23,870 nt of DNA from Muribaculaceae bacterium (GTDB lineage: Bacteria > Bacteroidota > Bacteroidia > Bacteroidales > Muribaculaceae). The notes beneath the pieces were generated by a model. That model searched no databases. It saw only the letters and a list, made by a program, of their open reading frames with translations, and was not told the origin of the DNA. The stretch spans positions 1 to 23,870 of the forward strand of contig VSPM01000039.1 in the NCBI GenBank assembly GCA_009775365.1, in the 5' to 3' direction. Of the stretch, positions 1 to 7,188 are shown piece by piece (the first letter of the stretch is position 1; each line of letters starts with the position of its first letter). The position numbers and the translations under genes were made by a program.

Positions 1-139
1 ATAATATGCTATATAATATTCCGGGCTAATGCAACTAATATAAGCGATAATACACAATTTGCCATAAAATCAAATATAGAAATCTGAACATCATTCATTA
101 AAATATCTAGGAATATGGCTTAAACAAAGATAGAATCTT

Positions 140-171
140 TTTGTTATCTAAGTAAGTGACGATAATATTTG
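140..171 (+). promoter_or_regulatory. Probable ureA promoter (Bacteroidota type)
   Basis: A TTTG element at 140-143 is followed after 20 bases by AATATTTG at 164-171, which matches seven of eight positions of the Bacteroidota -7 element TAnnTTTG with the usual 19-21 base spacing. Transcription would begin near 178, leaving a leader of about 58 bases before ureA. A short hairpin (AAAGAT, 126-131, with ATCTTT, 135-140) touches the -33 element and could be a regulator site. That role is inference. Confidence 0.6.
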
Positions 172-235
172 GCAATGTTCCAAACCATTCATCACAGGCA
201 ACATAGAACTATAACACCTAATAAATAAAATTACT

Positions 236-538
236 ATGCATTTTACCCCTAAAGAGCAAGACAAACTCACTCTGCTGATGGTAGGACTCATTGCGGAGCG
301 AAGATTGAAAAAAGGTCTTAAGCTGAATTATCCTGAGGCTGTGGCCTATATTACCAGCGCGGCGCTTGAAGGAGCCAGAGAAGGGAAATCCGTAGAAGAA
401 GTTATGCACGATGCCTCAAATGTGCTCACCAAAGACCAGGTGATGGAAGGCGTTGCCGACATGATCTCACTTCTGCAAGTTGAGGCAGTATTTACTGACG
501 GAAGCAGGCTTGTGAGCATTCATCAGCCAATAAAATAA
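236..538 (+). CDS. ureA: Urease gamma subunit UreA
   Basis: This is the smallest structural subunit of urease, the cytoplasmic nickel enzyme that hydrolyses urea to ammonia and carbamate. At 100 residues it has the normal length of a free gamma subunit. Family blocks are visible along it: LTPKE-like start (HFTPKEQDKL), KGLKLNYPEAVA near residues 26-37, and the end VEAVFTDGSRLVSIHQPI. It is not fused to the beta subunit, unlike UreA of Helicobacter. It is the first gene of the operon, 43 bases before ureB. The ATG at 236 follows an A-rich stretch (AATAAAATTACT), typical for this phylum, and lies downstream of the promoter at 140-171. Identification is secure. Confidence 0.97.
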   Translation: MHFTPKEQDKLTLLMVGLIAERRLKKGLKLNYPEAVAYITSAALEGAREGKSVEEVMHDASNVLTKDQVMEGVADMISLLQVEAVFTDGSRLVSIHQPIK

Positions 539-581
539 CACCGAATCTCAACTGAAGTAAAAATTATTAAAGACTTTTATT

Positions 582-1154
582 ATGGCACAAGAGAATAATC
601 CAGCCGGAACTACTGCCCAGCCGCAGCCGCAAGACGGCTACACCACACCTGACGGCGTCTTCACCGGCACTCCCGATATAGCATATCCCAACACCCCCGG
701 GTTTACTCCTAAAGAACCCGTGCCGGTAGGAGGGGTAATCCTGAAAGACACTCCGATTGAATACAATGTGAACCGCCGTACCGTGAAACTCACTGTGCGA
801 AACACAGGCGACAGGACGATTCAAATAGGGAGTCATTTCCACTTCTTTGAAGTGAACAGATACATGGAGTTTGACCGTCCGAAAGCATTCGGGTATCATT
901 TGAACATTCCCGCCACAACAGCAATTCGTTTTGAACCGGGAGAAGAGAAAGAAATTGAACTCGTTGAATTTGGCGGAAAACATCGAGTAATCGGTTTCAA
1001 CGACCTTGTAAACGGCTTTACCGGACATGAAGACACACCTTCATTCTATCCTAAAAACACTGAGGCCATTCGTAGAATCAAAGAATACGGATTCAAAAGT
1101 ATGCCTGAGGATGAGGCAGAAGGAGAATATACACAAACTGAAGTTAAGAAATAA
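582..1154 (+). CDS. ureB: Urease beta subunit UreB, long form with both ends extended
   Basis: This is the beta subunit of urease, which packs against UreC in the trimer. The beta core spans about residues 47-146 and includes NTGDRTIQIGSHFHFFEVNR and AIRFEPGEEKEIELVEFGG. Typical free beta subunits have about 100-110 residues, while this one has 190. Residues 1-46 are a Pro/Gln/Thr-rich, probably disordered head. Residues 147-190 form a tail containing EAIRRIKEYGFKS. From memory, Yersinia enterocolitica UreB has the same layout and a near-identical tail motif (EAIRRAAERGFKS), and the Helicobacter pylori UreA tail (LHRAKERGFHG) is related. In those enzymes the tail region belongs to the contacts that join four trimers into a large assembly. 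Assembly here is inferred. The gene lies 15 bases before ureC. Confidence 0.96.
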   Translation: MAQENNPAGTTAQPQPQDGYTTPDGVFTGTPDIAYPNTPGFTPKEPVPVGGVILKDTPIEYNVNRRTVKLTVRNTGDRTIQIGSHFHFFEVNRYMEFDRPKAFGYHLNIPATTAIRFEPGEEKEIELVEFGGKHRVIGFNDLVNGFTGHEDTPSFYPKNTEAIRRIKEYGFKSMPEDEAEGEYTQTEVKK

Positions 1155-1169
1155 AGACCACTCTCAGCT

Positions 1170-2888
1170 ATGGCAACAATTTCAAGAAAAGAATATAATA
1201 ATCTTTTCGGCCCAACAGTGGGCGATAAGATTCGTCTCGGCAACACCAATCTTTATGTCGAGATTGAAAAAGACCTCCGTGTCTATGGTGATGAGGTGGT
1301 CTATGGCGGAGGCAAGACTCTGCGCGACGGAATGGGACTCGCCAACGAATGCACTTCTGATGCAGGCAGCCTCGACCTTGTGATTACAAATGTGACTATA
1401 TTAGACCCGCTGCTCGGCGTGATTAAAGCTGACGTAGGGGTAAAAGACGGTAAAATTGCAGGTATTGGAAAAGCCGGCAACCCCAATGTAATGGACGGCG
1501 TATCGCCTGACTTAGTGACAGGCCCCTCGACCGACGCTATTTCCGGTGAACACATGATTCTTACAGCCGCAGGCATTGACGGGCACGTGCATTTCTGCTC
1601 ACCACAACAGGCTTATAACTGCATCTCCAACGGCATAACCACTCTTATCGGAGGTGGCGTAGGACCGACAGACGGCACAAACGGCACTACTATCACATCA
1701 GGAAGATGGAATATTGCTGAAATGCTTAAAGCAGCTGAAGGTCTGCCAATAAATGTTGGATTCTTGGCCAAAGGAAATTGCGCTTCAATGCAGAATCTGA
1801 ACGACCAGATCGAGGCAGGCGCTTGCGGATTCAAGATTCATGAAGACTGGGGAGCCACTCCTGGAGCAATAAGAAGCTGCATGTCTTCTGCCGACAGATA
1901 TGACGTGCAGGTGGCAATACACACCGATACACTCAATGAGAGCGGCTATGTGGAAGACACTATCGCAGCCATCGACGGACGCACAATCCACACCTATCAT
2001 ACCGAAGGAGCCGGCGGCGGACACGCACCCGACCTTCTGAAAATGGCATCTATGAGGAATGTGCTCCCATCGTCAACCAATCCGACACTCCCGTTTGGCA
2101 TCAACTCGCAGGCAGAACTGTTTGACATGATTATGGTTTGTCATAATCTTAACCCGACAATCCCTTCTGATGTTGCGTTTGCTGAAAGCCGCGTGCGCCC
2201 GGAGACACAATCTGCAGAAAACATATTCCACGACCTCGGAATCATATCTATGGTGACTTCCGACTCTCAAGCAATGGGACGTGTGGGCGAATCATTTATG
2301 AGAACATTCCAGATGGCGTCATTCATGAAAGACGCCAGAGGGAAGCTCAAAGAGGATTCCGATGAAAACGACAACTTCCGCGTGCTGAGATATCTTGCAC
2401 AAATCACTTTGAATCCGGCGATATGCTATGGCATAAGCGATGTGCTTGGATCAATCGCTAAAGGAAAGATGGCCGACCTCGTTCTTTGGGAACCCGCATT
2501 TTTCGGCGTCAAGCCTCAGGTGGTAATAAAAGGTGGCCTGATCAACTGGGCCAACATGGGAGACCCGAACTCTTCTCTTGTAACTCCTCAGCCGAAGATA
2601 ATGCGTCCTATGTATGGAGCTATCGGCCAGTCTCTCCAGAACACAAGAATGAGTTTCGTATCGCGTGCTGCATATGATGCAGGAATCAAGGAGAGGTTGG
2701 GGCTTGAATCAATCATCTATCCTGTTCATGGCGTCCGCCAGCTGTCGAAAGCAGACATGGTGCGCAACACTGCAACACCTCACATTGAAGTTAACCCGGA
2801 GACATTCGAGGTGACTGTAGACGGATATAAAGCTTATGTCGCACCGGCTGAAAAACTTCCGCTCTCGCAATTATACTGGTTCAGTTAA
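1170..2888 (+). CDS. ureC: Urease alpha (catalytic) subunit UreC
   Basis: This is the catalytic subunit, carrying the dinickel centre. At 572 residues it is full length. Expected active-site residues are present: His139 and His141 (GHVHF), the lysine to be carbamylated Lys222 with His224 (FKIHEDWG), His251 (AIHTDTLNESG), His277 (HTYHTEGAGGGHAPD), flap Cys324-His325, Arg341 and Asp365 (TSDSQAMGR). The flap reads CHN instead of the common CHH. The changed position is the second histidine, while the catalytic first one is kept. From memory the Yersinia enterocolitica alpha subunit also has MVCHNLNP here. Gly138 replaces the usual Thr or Ser before the first metal-binding His. The enzyme looks active, provided nickel and the accessory proteins are supplied. 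Confidence 0.98.
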   Translation: MATISRKEYNNLFGPTVGDKIRLGNTNLYVEIEKDLRVYGDEVVYGGGKTLRDGMGLANECTSDAGSLDLVITNVTILDPLLGVIKADVGVKDGKIAGIGKAGNPNVMDGVSPDLVTGPSTDAISGEHMILTAAGIDGHVHFCSPQQAYNCISNGITTLIGGGVGPTDGTNGTTITSGRWNIAEMLKAAEGLPINVGFLAKGNCASMQNLNDQIEAGACGFKIHEDWGATPGAIRSCMSSADRYDVQVAIHTDTLNESGYVEDTIAAIDGRTIHTYHTEGAGGGHAPDLLKMASMRNVLPSSTNPTLPFGINSQAELFDMIMVCHNLNPTIPSDVAFAESRVRPETQSAENIFHDLGIISMVTSDSQAMGRVGESFMRTFQMASFMKDARGKLKEDSDENDNFRVLRYLAQITLNPAICYGISDVLGSIAKGKMADLVLWEPAFFGVKPQVVIKGGLINWANMGDPNSSLVTPQPKIMRPMYGAIGQSLQNTRMSFVSRAAYDAGIKERLGLESIIYPVHGVRQLSKADMVRNTATPHIEVNPETFEVTVDGYKAYVAPAEKLPLSQLYWFS

Positions 2889-2932
2889 ACATACGATTCA
2901 GAAGTATCATGTGAATAATGATTATAATTTAT

Positions 2933-2977
2933 CTAAAACAACGAGGGGAATCATGATGACTCCCCTCGTTGTTTTAG
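2933..2977 (+). terminator. Strong hairpin after ureC, inside the urease operon
   Basis: CTAAAACAACGAGGGGA (2933-2949) pairs perfectly over 17 bases with 2961-2977 around an 11-base loop. The 3' arm ends in GTTTTAG, so there is only a short T-run and it is partly paired. It lies 44 bases after the ureC stop. It could terminate part of the transcripts or protect the 3' end of a ureABC message. Both roles are inferred. Confidence 0.6.
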
Positions 2978-3197
2978 GGGCAATGACAAAATATGGGGAA
3001 CCAACCTTATAATGTATGCGTGGTAAACTTTTTTAACTTTTGAAGTGTTAAATGTTAAGAAGATGGTTCAAAAATCCAGGTTCCTAAATATGTAAACCTA
3101 AAATGGCATTTCTTTGAAATCATTTTCAGCATCATTTGAAAATAACACTATCAATTGATGTTAATATAAATATTAATTCTAATTATTACATACGGAA
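2978..3197. other. Rest of the ureC-ureE gap, no gene seen
   Basis: This AT-rich stretch completes the 309-base gap between ureC and ureE. No convincing reading frame is present. A -7-like AACTTTTG at 3035-3042 (seven of eight matches to TAnnTTTG) has only a poor -33 partner (AATG, 3011-3014, 20 bases upstream), so a separate promoter for ureEFGD is possible but weak. Another pair, TTTG at 3113 and ATCATTTG at 3131, is spaced too closely. Confidence 0.4.
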
Positions 3198-3872
3198 ATG
3201 AAAGTGTATAACTCAATTCTGGGAAACATGAATCTCTCTCCTGAATGGAAGCAAAAACTCAATGACGCTGAAATAGATTATATTTTCCTTGATCAATGGA
3301 CTGCCCAAAAATCTCGCTTTCTTGGAAAAGGGATGAGCGGCACTGAATATCCTATTGCTTTAGCAAGACATTCACAGATTGTGGACGGCGACATCATAGA
3401 CTATGATCCCGACACAAAAAAAGCAGCGGTGATTCGTATTGAACTCAGTCCAGTTTTAGTTATAAACATGGGCGGACTCGCCGATAAGGATCCGCAGACT
3501 ATTATAAGAATTGCAGTCGAACTCGGTCATGCCATTGGGAACCAGCATTGGCCTGCCGTTGTGAAAGACACTAAAGTATATGTTCCTCTTACTGTCGACA
3601 AAAAAGTCATGCTCTCTGTGATGGAGACACATCACATAGAAGGCATAACATATGAATTCCAAAAGGGTCTTGAAATTATTCCATTCTTGGCCCCTCACGA
3701 AATAAGGAGGCTTTTTGGCGGGGCAGGGCAGGAGAGTCATTCACACAAGCATGACCATGGCCACATTGTGCACTGCCATGAGCACTTTCACGAGCATTGT
3801 CATGAACACTCTCACAAACATAATCACGATGACTGCACACATAGTCATCACCACCATACAAACAACGACTGA
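3198..3872 (+). CDS. ureE: Urease accessory protein UreE with His-rich nickel tail
   Basis: This is the nickel metallochaperone that hands Ni(II) to the UreG-UreF-UreD complex during urease maturation. The protein has 224 residues: an N-terminal peptide-binding-like domain (about 1-75), a metal-binding domain (about 80-155) with LGHAIGNQHWP, where His117 matches the conserved interface histidine, and a C-terminal tail at 181-224. That tail has 20 histidines and 3 cysteines in 44 residues. His-rich tails are known from Klebsiella UreE, where they bind several nickel ions and are not essential. The cysteines are less usual and might bind other metals. The gene starts 309 bases after ureC, beyond a strong hairpin, and its stop lies two bases before the ureF start. 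Confidence 0.95.
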   Translation: MKVYNSILGNMNLSPEWKQKLNDAEIDYIFLDQWTAQKSRFLGKGMSGTEYPIALARHSQIVDGDIIDYDPDTKKAAVIRIELSPVLVINMGGLADKDPQTIIRIAVELGHAIGNQHWPAVVKDTKVYVPLTVDKKVMLSVMETHHIEGITYEFQKGLEIIPFLAPHEIRRLFGGAGQESHSHKHDHGHIVHCHEHFHEHCHEHSHKHNHDDCTHSHHHHTNND

Positions 3873-3874
3873 CA

Positions 3875-4570
3875 ATGGCAAAGTATAATTTAGCCACAAT
3901 AATGCGCTTGCTTCAATTCACGGATTCCACTTTTCCGGTAGGCACATTCTCTTTCTCCAACGGATTAGAGACGGCTTCATTTGAGCATATTGTGACAGAT
4001 GCAAAAACACTCGAAGCATTCACCCGCTCACAAGCTCGGCAAGCGGCATTCAGCGATGGGGTGGCAGCCATTCTTACTCATAGAGCATTCTCTAAAGGTG
4101 ACTATGAGAAATGTAGAGACATTGACCGGCATTTAATAATGTTCAAAATGAATGCCGAAGCTCGACTCATGATTACAAGAATGGGTAAAAAACTTGCAGA
4201 ATTGGCGGTCAGACTTTTTGACTCTCCGTTAATTTCCCGCTGGCTTTCAGAAATACATTCTGAAGACACCCCCGGAACTTATCCTGTGGCACAAGGGATG
4301 ACTTTTGCCACAGCCGAAATTAGCGAAAAGGAGCTGTTTTGCTCTCATCAATATGGAATAGTAAATATGGTGTTGAGCGCAGCTCTTAGATGCGTCAGAG
4401 TTTCACACTACGACACTCAATTGATTCTTGAAAAACTTTCTAATGAAGTGGAACAACTATATGACGAGGCATCTCAGATGGAATTGCAAGACATGAATGC
4501 ATTCTACCCGGAACTCGACATACTCGCATCGCTTCATGAAAAAGGTAATATGAGAATGTTTATGAACTAA
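3875..4570 (+). CDS. ureF: Urease accessory protein UreF
   Basis: UreF is an all-helical protein that bridges UreD and UreG in the complex that inserts nickel into apo-urease, and it is thought to control GTP hydrolysis by UreG. Its 231 residues are the normal length. Characteristic blocks are LLQFTDSTFPVGTFSFSNGLE (shown from residue 12), YPVAQGMTFA and, late in the protein, LQDMNAFYPELDILASLHE. The ATG at 3875 starts two bases after the ureE stop, so translation of the two is probably coupled. ureG follows after 53 bases. Identification rests on these motifs and on the position between ureE and ureG. Confidence 0.95.
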   Translation: MAKYNLATIMRLLQFTDSTFPVGTFSFSNGLETASFEHIVTDAKTLEAFTRSQARQAAFSDGVAAILTHRAFSKGDYEKCRDIDRHLIMFKMNAEARLMITRMGKKLAELAVRLFDSPLISRWLSEIHSEDTPGTYPVAQGMTFATAEISEKELFCSHQYGIVNMVLSAALRCVRVSHYDTQLILEKLSNEVEQLYDEASQMELQDMNAFYPELDILASLHEKGNMRMFMN

Positions 4571-4623
4571 AAAACTTAGCGGAATCATTAAAGATTCTTG
4601 CATAAAAAAAGATTAATAATATC

Positions 4624-5250
4624 ATGTCAAATACTTGTAGAATAGGAATAGGCGGCCCGGTAGGCTCAGGTAAAACCGCGCTAATAGAGGCAATAACCCC
4701 GCGTCTTCTTGAACTCGGGCAGAAAGTTTTGATCATTACTAACGACATCGTAACTACAGAAGATGCCAAACATGTGCGCAAAACTCTTAAAGGAATTCTT
4801 CTGGAAGATAAAATCATTGGTGTCGAAACAGGAGCCTGCCCCCACACAGCGGTGAGAGAAGACCCCTCTATGAATATCGCAGCTGTTGAGGAGATGGAAG
4901 AAAAGTTTCCGGACACTGATATAGTTCTCATTGAAAGCGGAGGAGATAATCTTACCCTTACTTTCTCCCCGGCATTGGTAGACTTTTTCATATATGTAAT
5001 CGATGTTGCAGCAGGCGATAAAATTCCAAGGAAAGATGGCCCGGGAATATCGCAAAGCGACATTCTTGTCATCAACAAGACAGACCTTGCGCCATATGTG
5101 CATGCCGATCTCGGAGTGATGGATCATGATTCAAGACTCATGCGCCCCGGAAAGCCGTTTGTATTTACAAATTGCATGACAGGAGAGGGAATCGACGAAC
5201 TTGTTGACCTAATTTTCAAAATGGCCCTTTTTGACAAGACTGAACAATAA
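4624..5250 (+). CDS. ureG: Urease accessory GTPase UreG
   Basis: UreG is the GTPase of the SIMIBI class that drives nickel delivery into urease. The 208-residue protein has a Walker A loop GPVGSGKT at 11-18, the metal-binding Cys-Pro-His at 72-74 (ETGACPHTAVREDPS), the ESGGDNL segment at 104-110 and the guanine-specificity motif NKTD at 151-154. In characterised UreG, two molecules dimerise around one nickel ion through this Cys and His when GTP is bound. All key residues are present, so it should be functional. The gene lies 53 bases after ureF and 18 bases before ureD in the same direction. Confidence 0.97.
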   Translation: MSNTCRIGIGGPVGSGKTALIEAITPRLLELGQKVLIITNDIVTTEDAKHVRKTLKGILLEDKIIGVETGACPHTAVREDPSMNIAAVEEMEEKFPDTDIVLIESGGDNLTLTFSPALVDFFIYVIDVAAGDKIPRKDGPGISQSDILVINKTDLAPYVHADLGVMDHDSRLMRPGKPFVFTNCMTGEGIDELVDLIFKMALFDKTEQ

Positions 5251-5268
5251 ATCCTGATAATTCGCAAT

Positions 5269-6225
5269 ATGGTGAACGAGCAGAACAAAGAAAAAACAAG
5301 AGCTCCTGAAGTGGATTTTTCCACAGCCAGAGAGATGCAGCCATATCTCAAAGAACCGGAGGCCATGTATGTAGGGGCTCCCGGAAAACATGGCTATCTC
5401 AGACTTGGATTTGAACTTGACAGCACAGGAAAAAGTATCCTTCGAGACCTCGAAAGACGACACCCGCTTATTGTGCAGCAGGAATTGTATTTCGACGAAG
5501 AGATGCCAGAAATGCCATGCGTCTACATCCTGTCTTCCGGAGGGCCAAATGTGGATGGCGACAGATATGAACAAGACATAACCGTAAAGAAAAACGCATT
5601 TGCGCATGTTGCAACCGGAGCCGCCACAAAACTTGCGGAAATGAAATACAACTATTCCGGACTCGTTCAGAATATAGTGCTTGAAGAAAACGCATATCTT
5701 GAGTTTATGCCTGAGCCGGTGATTCCATGCCGTCACACTCGTTTTATTTCCGACACACGGCTTTGTGTGGATGAAACTGCCACGGTGTTCTATTCTGAGA
5801 TATTCATGGGAGGGAGGAAATATTATGGCAATGGCGAACTGTTTGAATATGATATTTTGTCGGTTTGCAGCCACGGAGAGCGTCCCGACGGGAAACAACT
5901 GTTTCGGGAAAAATTCATAATCGACCCCAGAGTTGAACATCCAAGGAATCTTGGAGTAATGGGGAAGTTCGATGTTTTCGCCAATGTGATAGTTATCACG
6001 CCTCAAGACAAAGCGGATAAAATATATGACGAGACTGAAGTTTTCATTGACAATCAAAAAATGTTGGCAGCCGGAATAACAAGGCTCCCGGAGAATGCCG
6101 GACTTTTATACAAAGTTCTTGGAATAGAACCGGGGCCTGTCAAAAAAATGGTGAGAGAATTCTGCAGTCTTGTGCGTCAAACAGTAAAAGGGAAACCTAT
6201 CGCCCCAGACTTCCCCTGGAGGTAA
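5269..6225 (+). CDS. ureD: Urease accessory protein UreD (UreH)
   Basis: UreD is the scaffold that binds apo-urease directly and, with UreF and UreG, passes nickel to the active site. It has 318 residues, somewhat longer than the roughly 270 of Klebsiella UreD. The order EFG-D, with ureD last, matches Yersinia and many other clusters. Family-like stretches include LRLGFELDSTGKSIL, VYILSSGGPNVDGDRYEQDI and AYLEFMPEPVIPCRHTRF. The ATG at 5269 lies 18 bases after the ureG stop. It is the last gene before a terminator hairpin, so the operon appears to end here without a transporter gene. UreD is the least conserved urease protein, but the motifs and context leave little doubt. Confidence 0.94.
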   Translation: MVNEQNKEKTRAPEVDFSTAREMQPYLKEPEAMYVGAPGKHGYLRLGFELDSTGKSILRDLERRHPLIVQQELYFDEEMPEMPCVYILSSGGPNVDGDRYEQDITVKKNAFAHVATGAATKLAEMKYNYSGLVQNIVLEENAYLEFMPEPVIPCRHTRFISDTRLCVDETATVFYSEIFMGGRKYYGNGELFEYDILSVCSHGERPDGKQLFREKFIIDPRVEHPRNLGVMGKFDVFANVIVITPQDKADKIYDETEVFIDNQKMLAAGITRLPENAGLLYKVLGIEPGPVKKMVREFCSLVRQTVKGKPIAPDFPWR

Positions 6226-6227
6226 AA

Positions 6228-6271
6228 GAATGCATCGGATTGCTTATTATTAATGTCAATCCGATGCTTCT
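6228..6271. terminator. Terminator hairpin between convergent ureD and nitrilase genes
   Basis: GCATCGGATTG (6232-6242) pairs perfectly with CAATCCGATGC (6257-6267) around a 14-base loop. The stem extends by AGAA/TTCT if one T is bulged. It lies between the ends of two converging genes and could serve both strands. The following T-run is poor. Confidence 0.6.
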
Positions 6272-6308
6272 ATTCTGTATTCAGCGACTCTAAATTTCTA
6301 AACGCTTT

Positions 6309-7091
6309 TTAATGGATTGTGAATGAGTCAGCATCATTCCATGCCGGGAATTTGTCTCTGAATGAATCCAGTTTCTCCCGGCTAAGTGAAGCATACAGCA
6401 ATTCAGATTCCGGCACCTTCACAGTAATATCTTTCCCCTTAAAATCTACGGCCATCGAACTGCCGTCATACTCAAACCCCTTTTTATCCGTTCCTTTACA
6501 ATTCACGCCACACACATAAGACTGATTCTCTATGGCACGGGCAACAAGAAGTTTGTTCCAGGCATCTACCCGCACCGTAGGCCAGTTGGCTACAGCAATC
6601 AATAGGTCATATTCATTTCCGACATTACGACACCACACAGGAAACCTAATGTCATAACAGATGACCATTGCTATATTCCATCCTCGGAATCTCACGCTCA
6701 GCCTCCCTATGCCTTTTGAAAAAATATTATGTTCGCCGGCCATTGTAAACAAATGATGCTTGTCGGCAAAACATTCATCGCCTGAAGGCTCAATGAAAAA
6801 AGCCCTGTTATATAAAGAACCTCCAGAATTTGCAATAAAACTTCCAGCTATAGCAACGTTATGGCGCGCTACCAGAGACTTTATAAAATCAATCGTCTCT
6901 CCGGTGTTTCTTTCTGCCAATTCGCGGATATGCTCTTTCTCTTCGCCGGAAGGGAATCCGGTTGAAAAAGTTTCAGGCAATATCACCAAATCTGTTTCCG
7001 GATGCACAAGAGCCATTTTATTTTCCAGATTTCTAAAATTCTCTTGTTTTTCTTCCCATTTTATTTCCATGGGAATCATGCATATATTCAT
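6309..7091 (-). CDS. Nitrilase-family amidohydrolase, omega-amidase (YafV-like)
   Basis: This is a cytoplasmic carbon-nitrogen hydrolase of 260 residues. The Glu-Lys-Cys catalytic triad is visible: Glu40 in ILPETFSTGF, Lys111 in ADKHHLF and Cys145 in MVICYDIRFP. The ETFSTGF and YDIRFPVWCRN contexts resemble the YafV/Nit2 branch, which releases ammonia from 2-oxoglutaramate or 2-oxosuccinamate, products of glutamine or asparagine transaminases. That substrate is inferred from the subfamily likeness. The gene converges on ureD, so it is not part of the urease operon. The acyltransferase gene lies 97 bases upstream on the same strand. The ATG start follows an AT-rich leader, and I found no clear promoter. 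Confidence 0.88.
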   Translation of the reverse strand: MNICMIPMEIKWEEKQENFRNLENKMALVHPETDLVILPETFSTGFPSGEEKEHIRELAERNTGETIDFIKSLVARHNVAIAGSFIANSGGSLYNRAFFIEPSGDECFADKHHLFTMAGEHNIFSKGIGRLSVRFRGWNIAMVICYDIRFPVWCRNVGNEYDLLIAVANWPTVRVDAWNKLLVARAIENQSYVCGVNCKGTDKKGFEYDGSSMAVDFKGKDITVKVPESELLYASLSREKLDSFRDKFPAWNDADSFTIH

Positions 7092-7188
7092 GTTTATTAG
7101 ATTTTACAAGGATCGGTTCAAATAATTGTCAAAACTCATCGGAATAATCTTCCCGAAAAACAGCGTAGAGGCTTCTCATAATCATGAC

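Noticed and set aside
1027..1383. 118-codon frame overlapping ureB and ureC on the same strand
   Set aside because: It crosses two well-supported genes in another frame and resembles no protein.
3113..3138. Promoter pair TTTG / ATCATTTG before ureE
   Set aside because: The spacing is 14 bases instead of 19-21 and the first two -7 bases do not match.
3738..3869. His-codon repeat in ureE as a CRISPR or satellite repeat
   Set aside because: The short CAT/CAC periodicity is explained by the coding of a His-rich tail, with no unit and spacer pattern.
5209..6057. 282-codon open frame antisense to ureD
   Set aside because: Composition is unnatural (rich in Phe, His, Cys, Ile), no family motif is seen, and the opposite strand encodes a clear UreD.
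7130..7182. Tiny minus-strand frame of about 17 codons between the nitrilase and acyltransferase genes
   Set aside because: Too short, no leader of the usual kind and no recognisable peptide.
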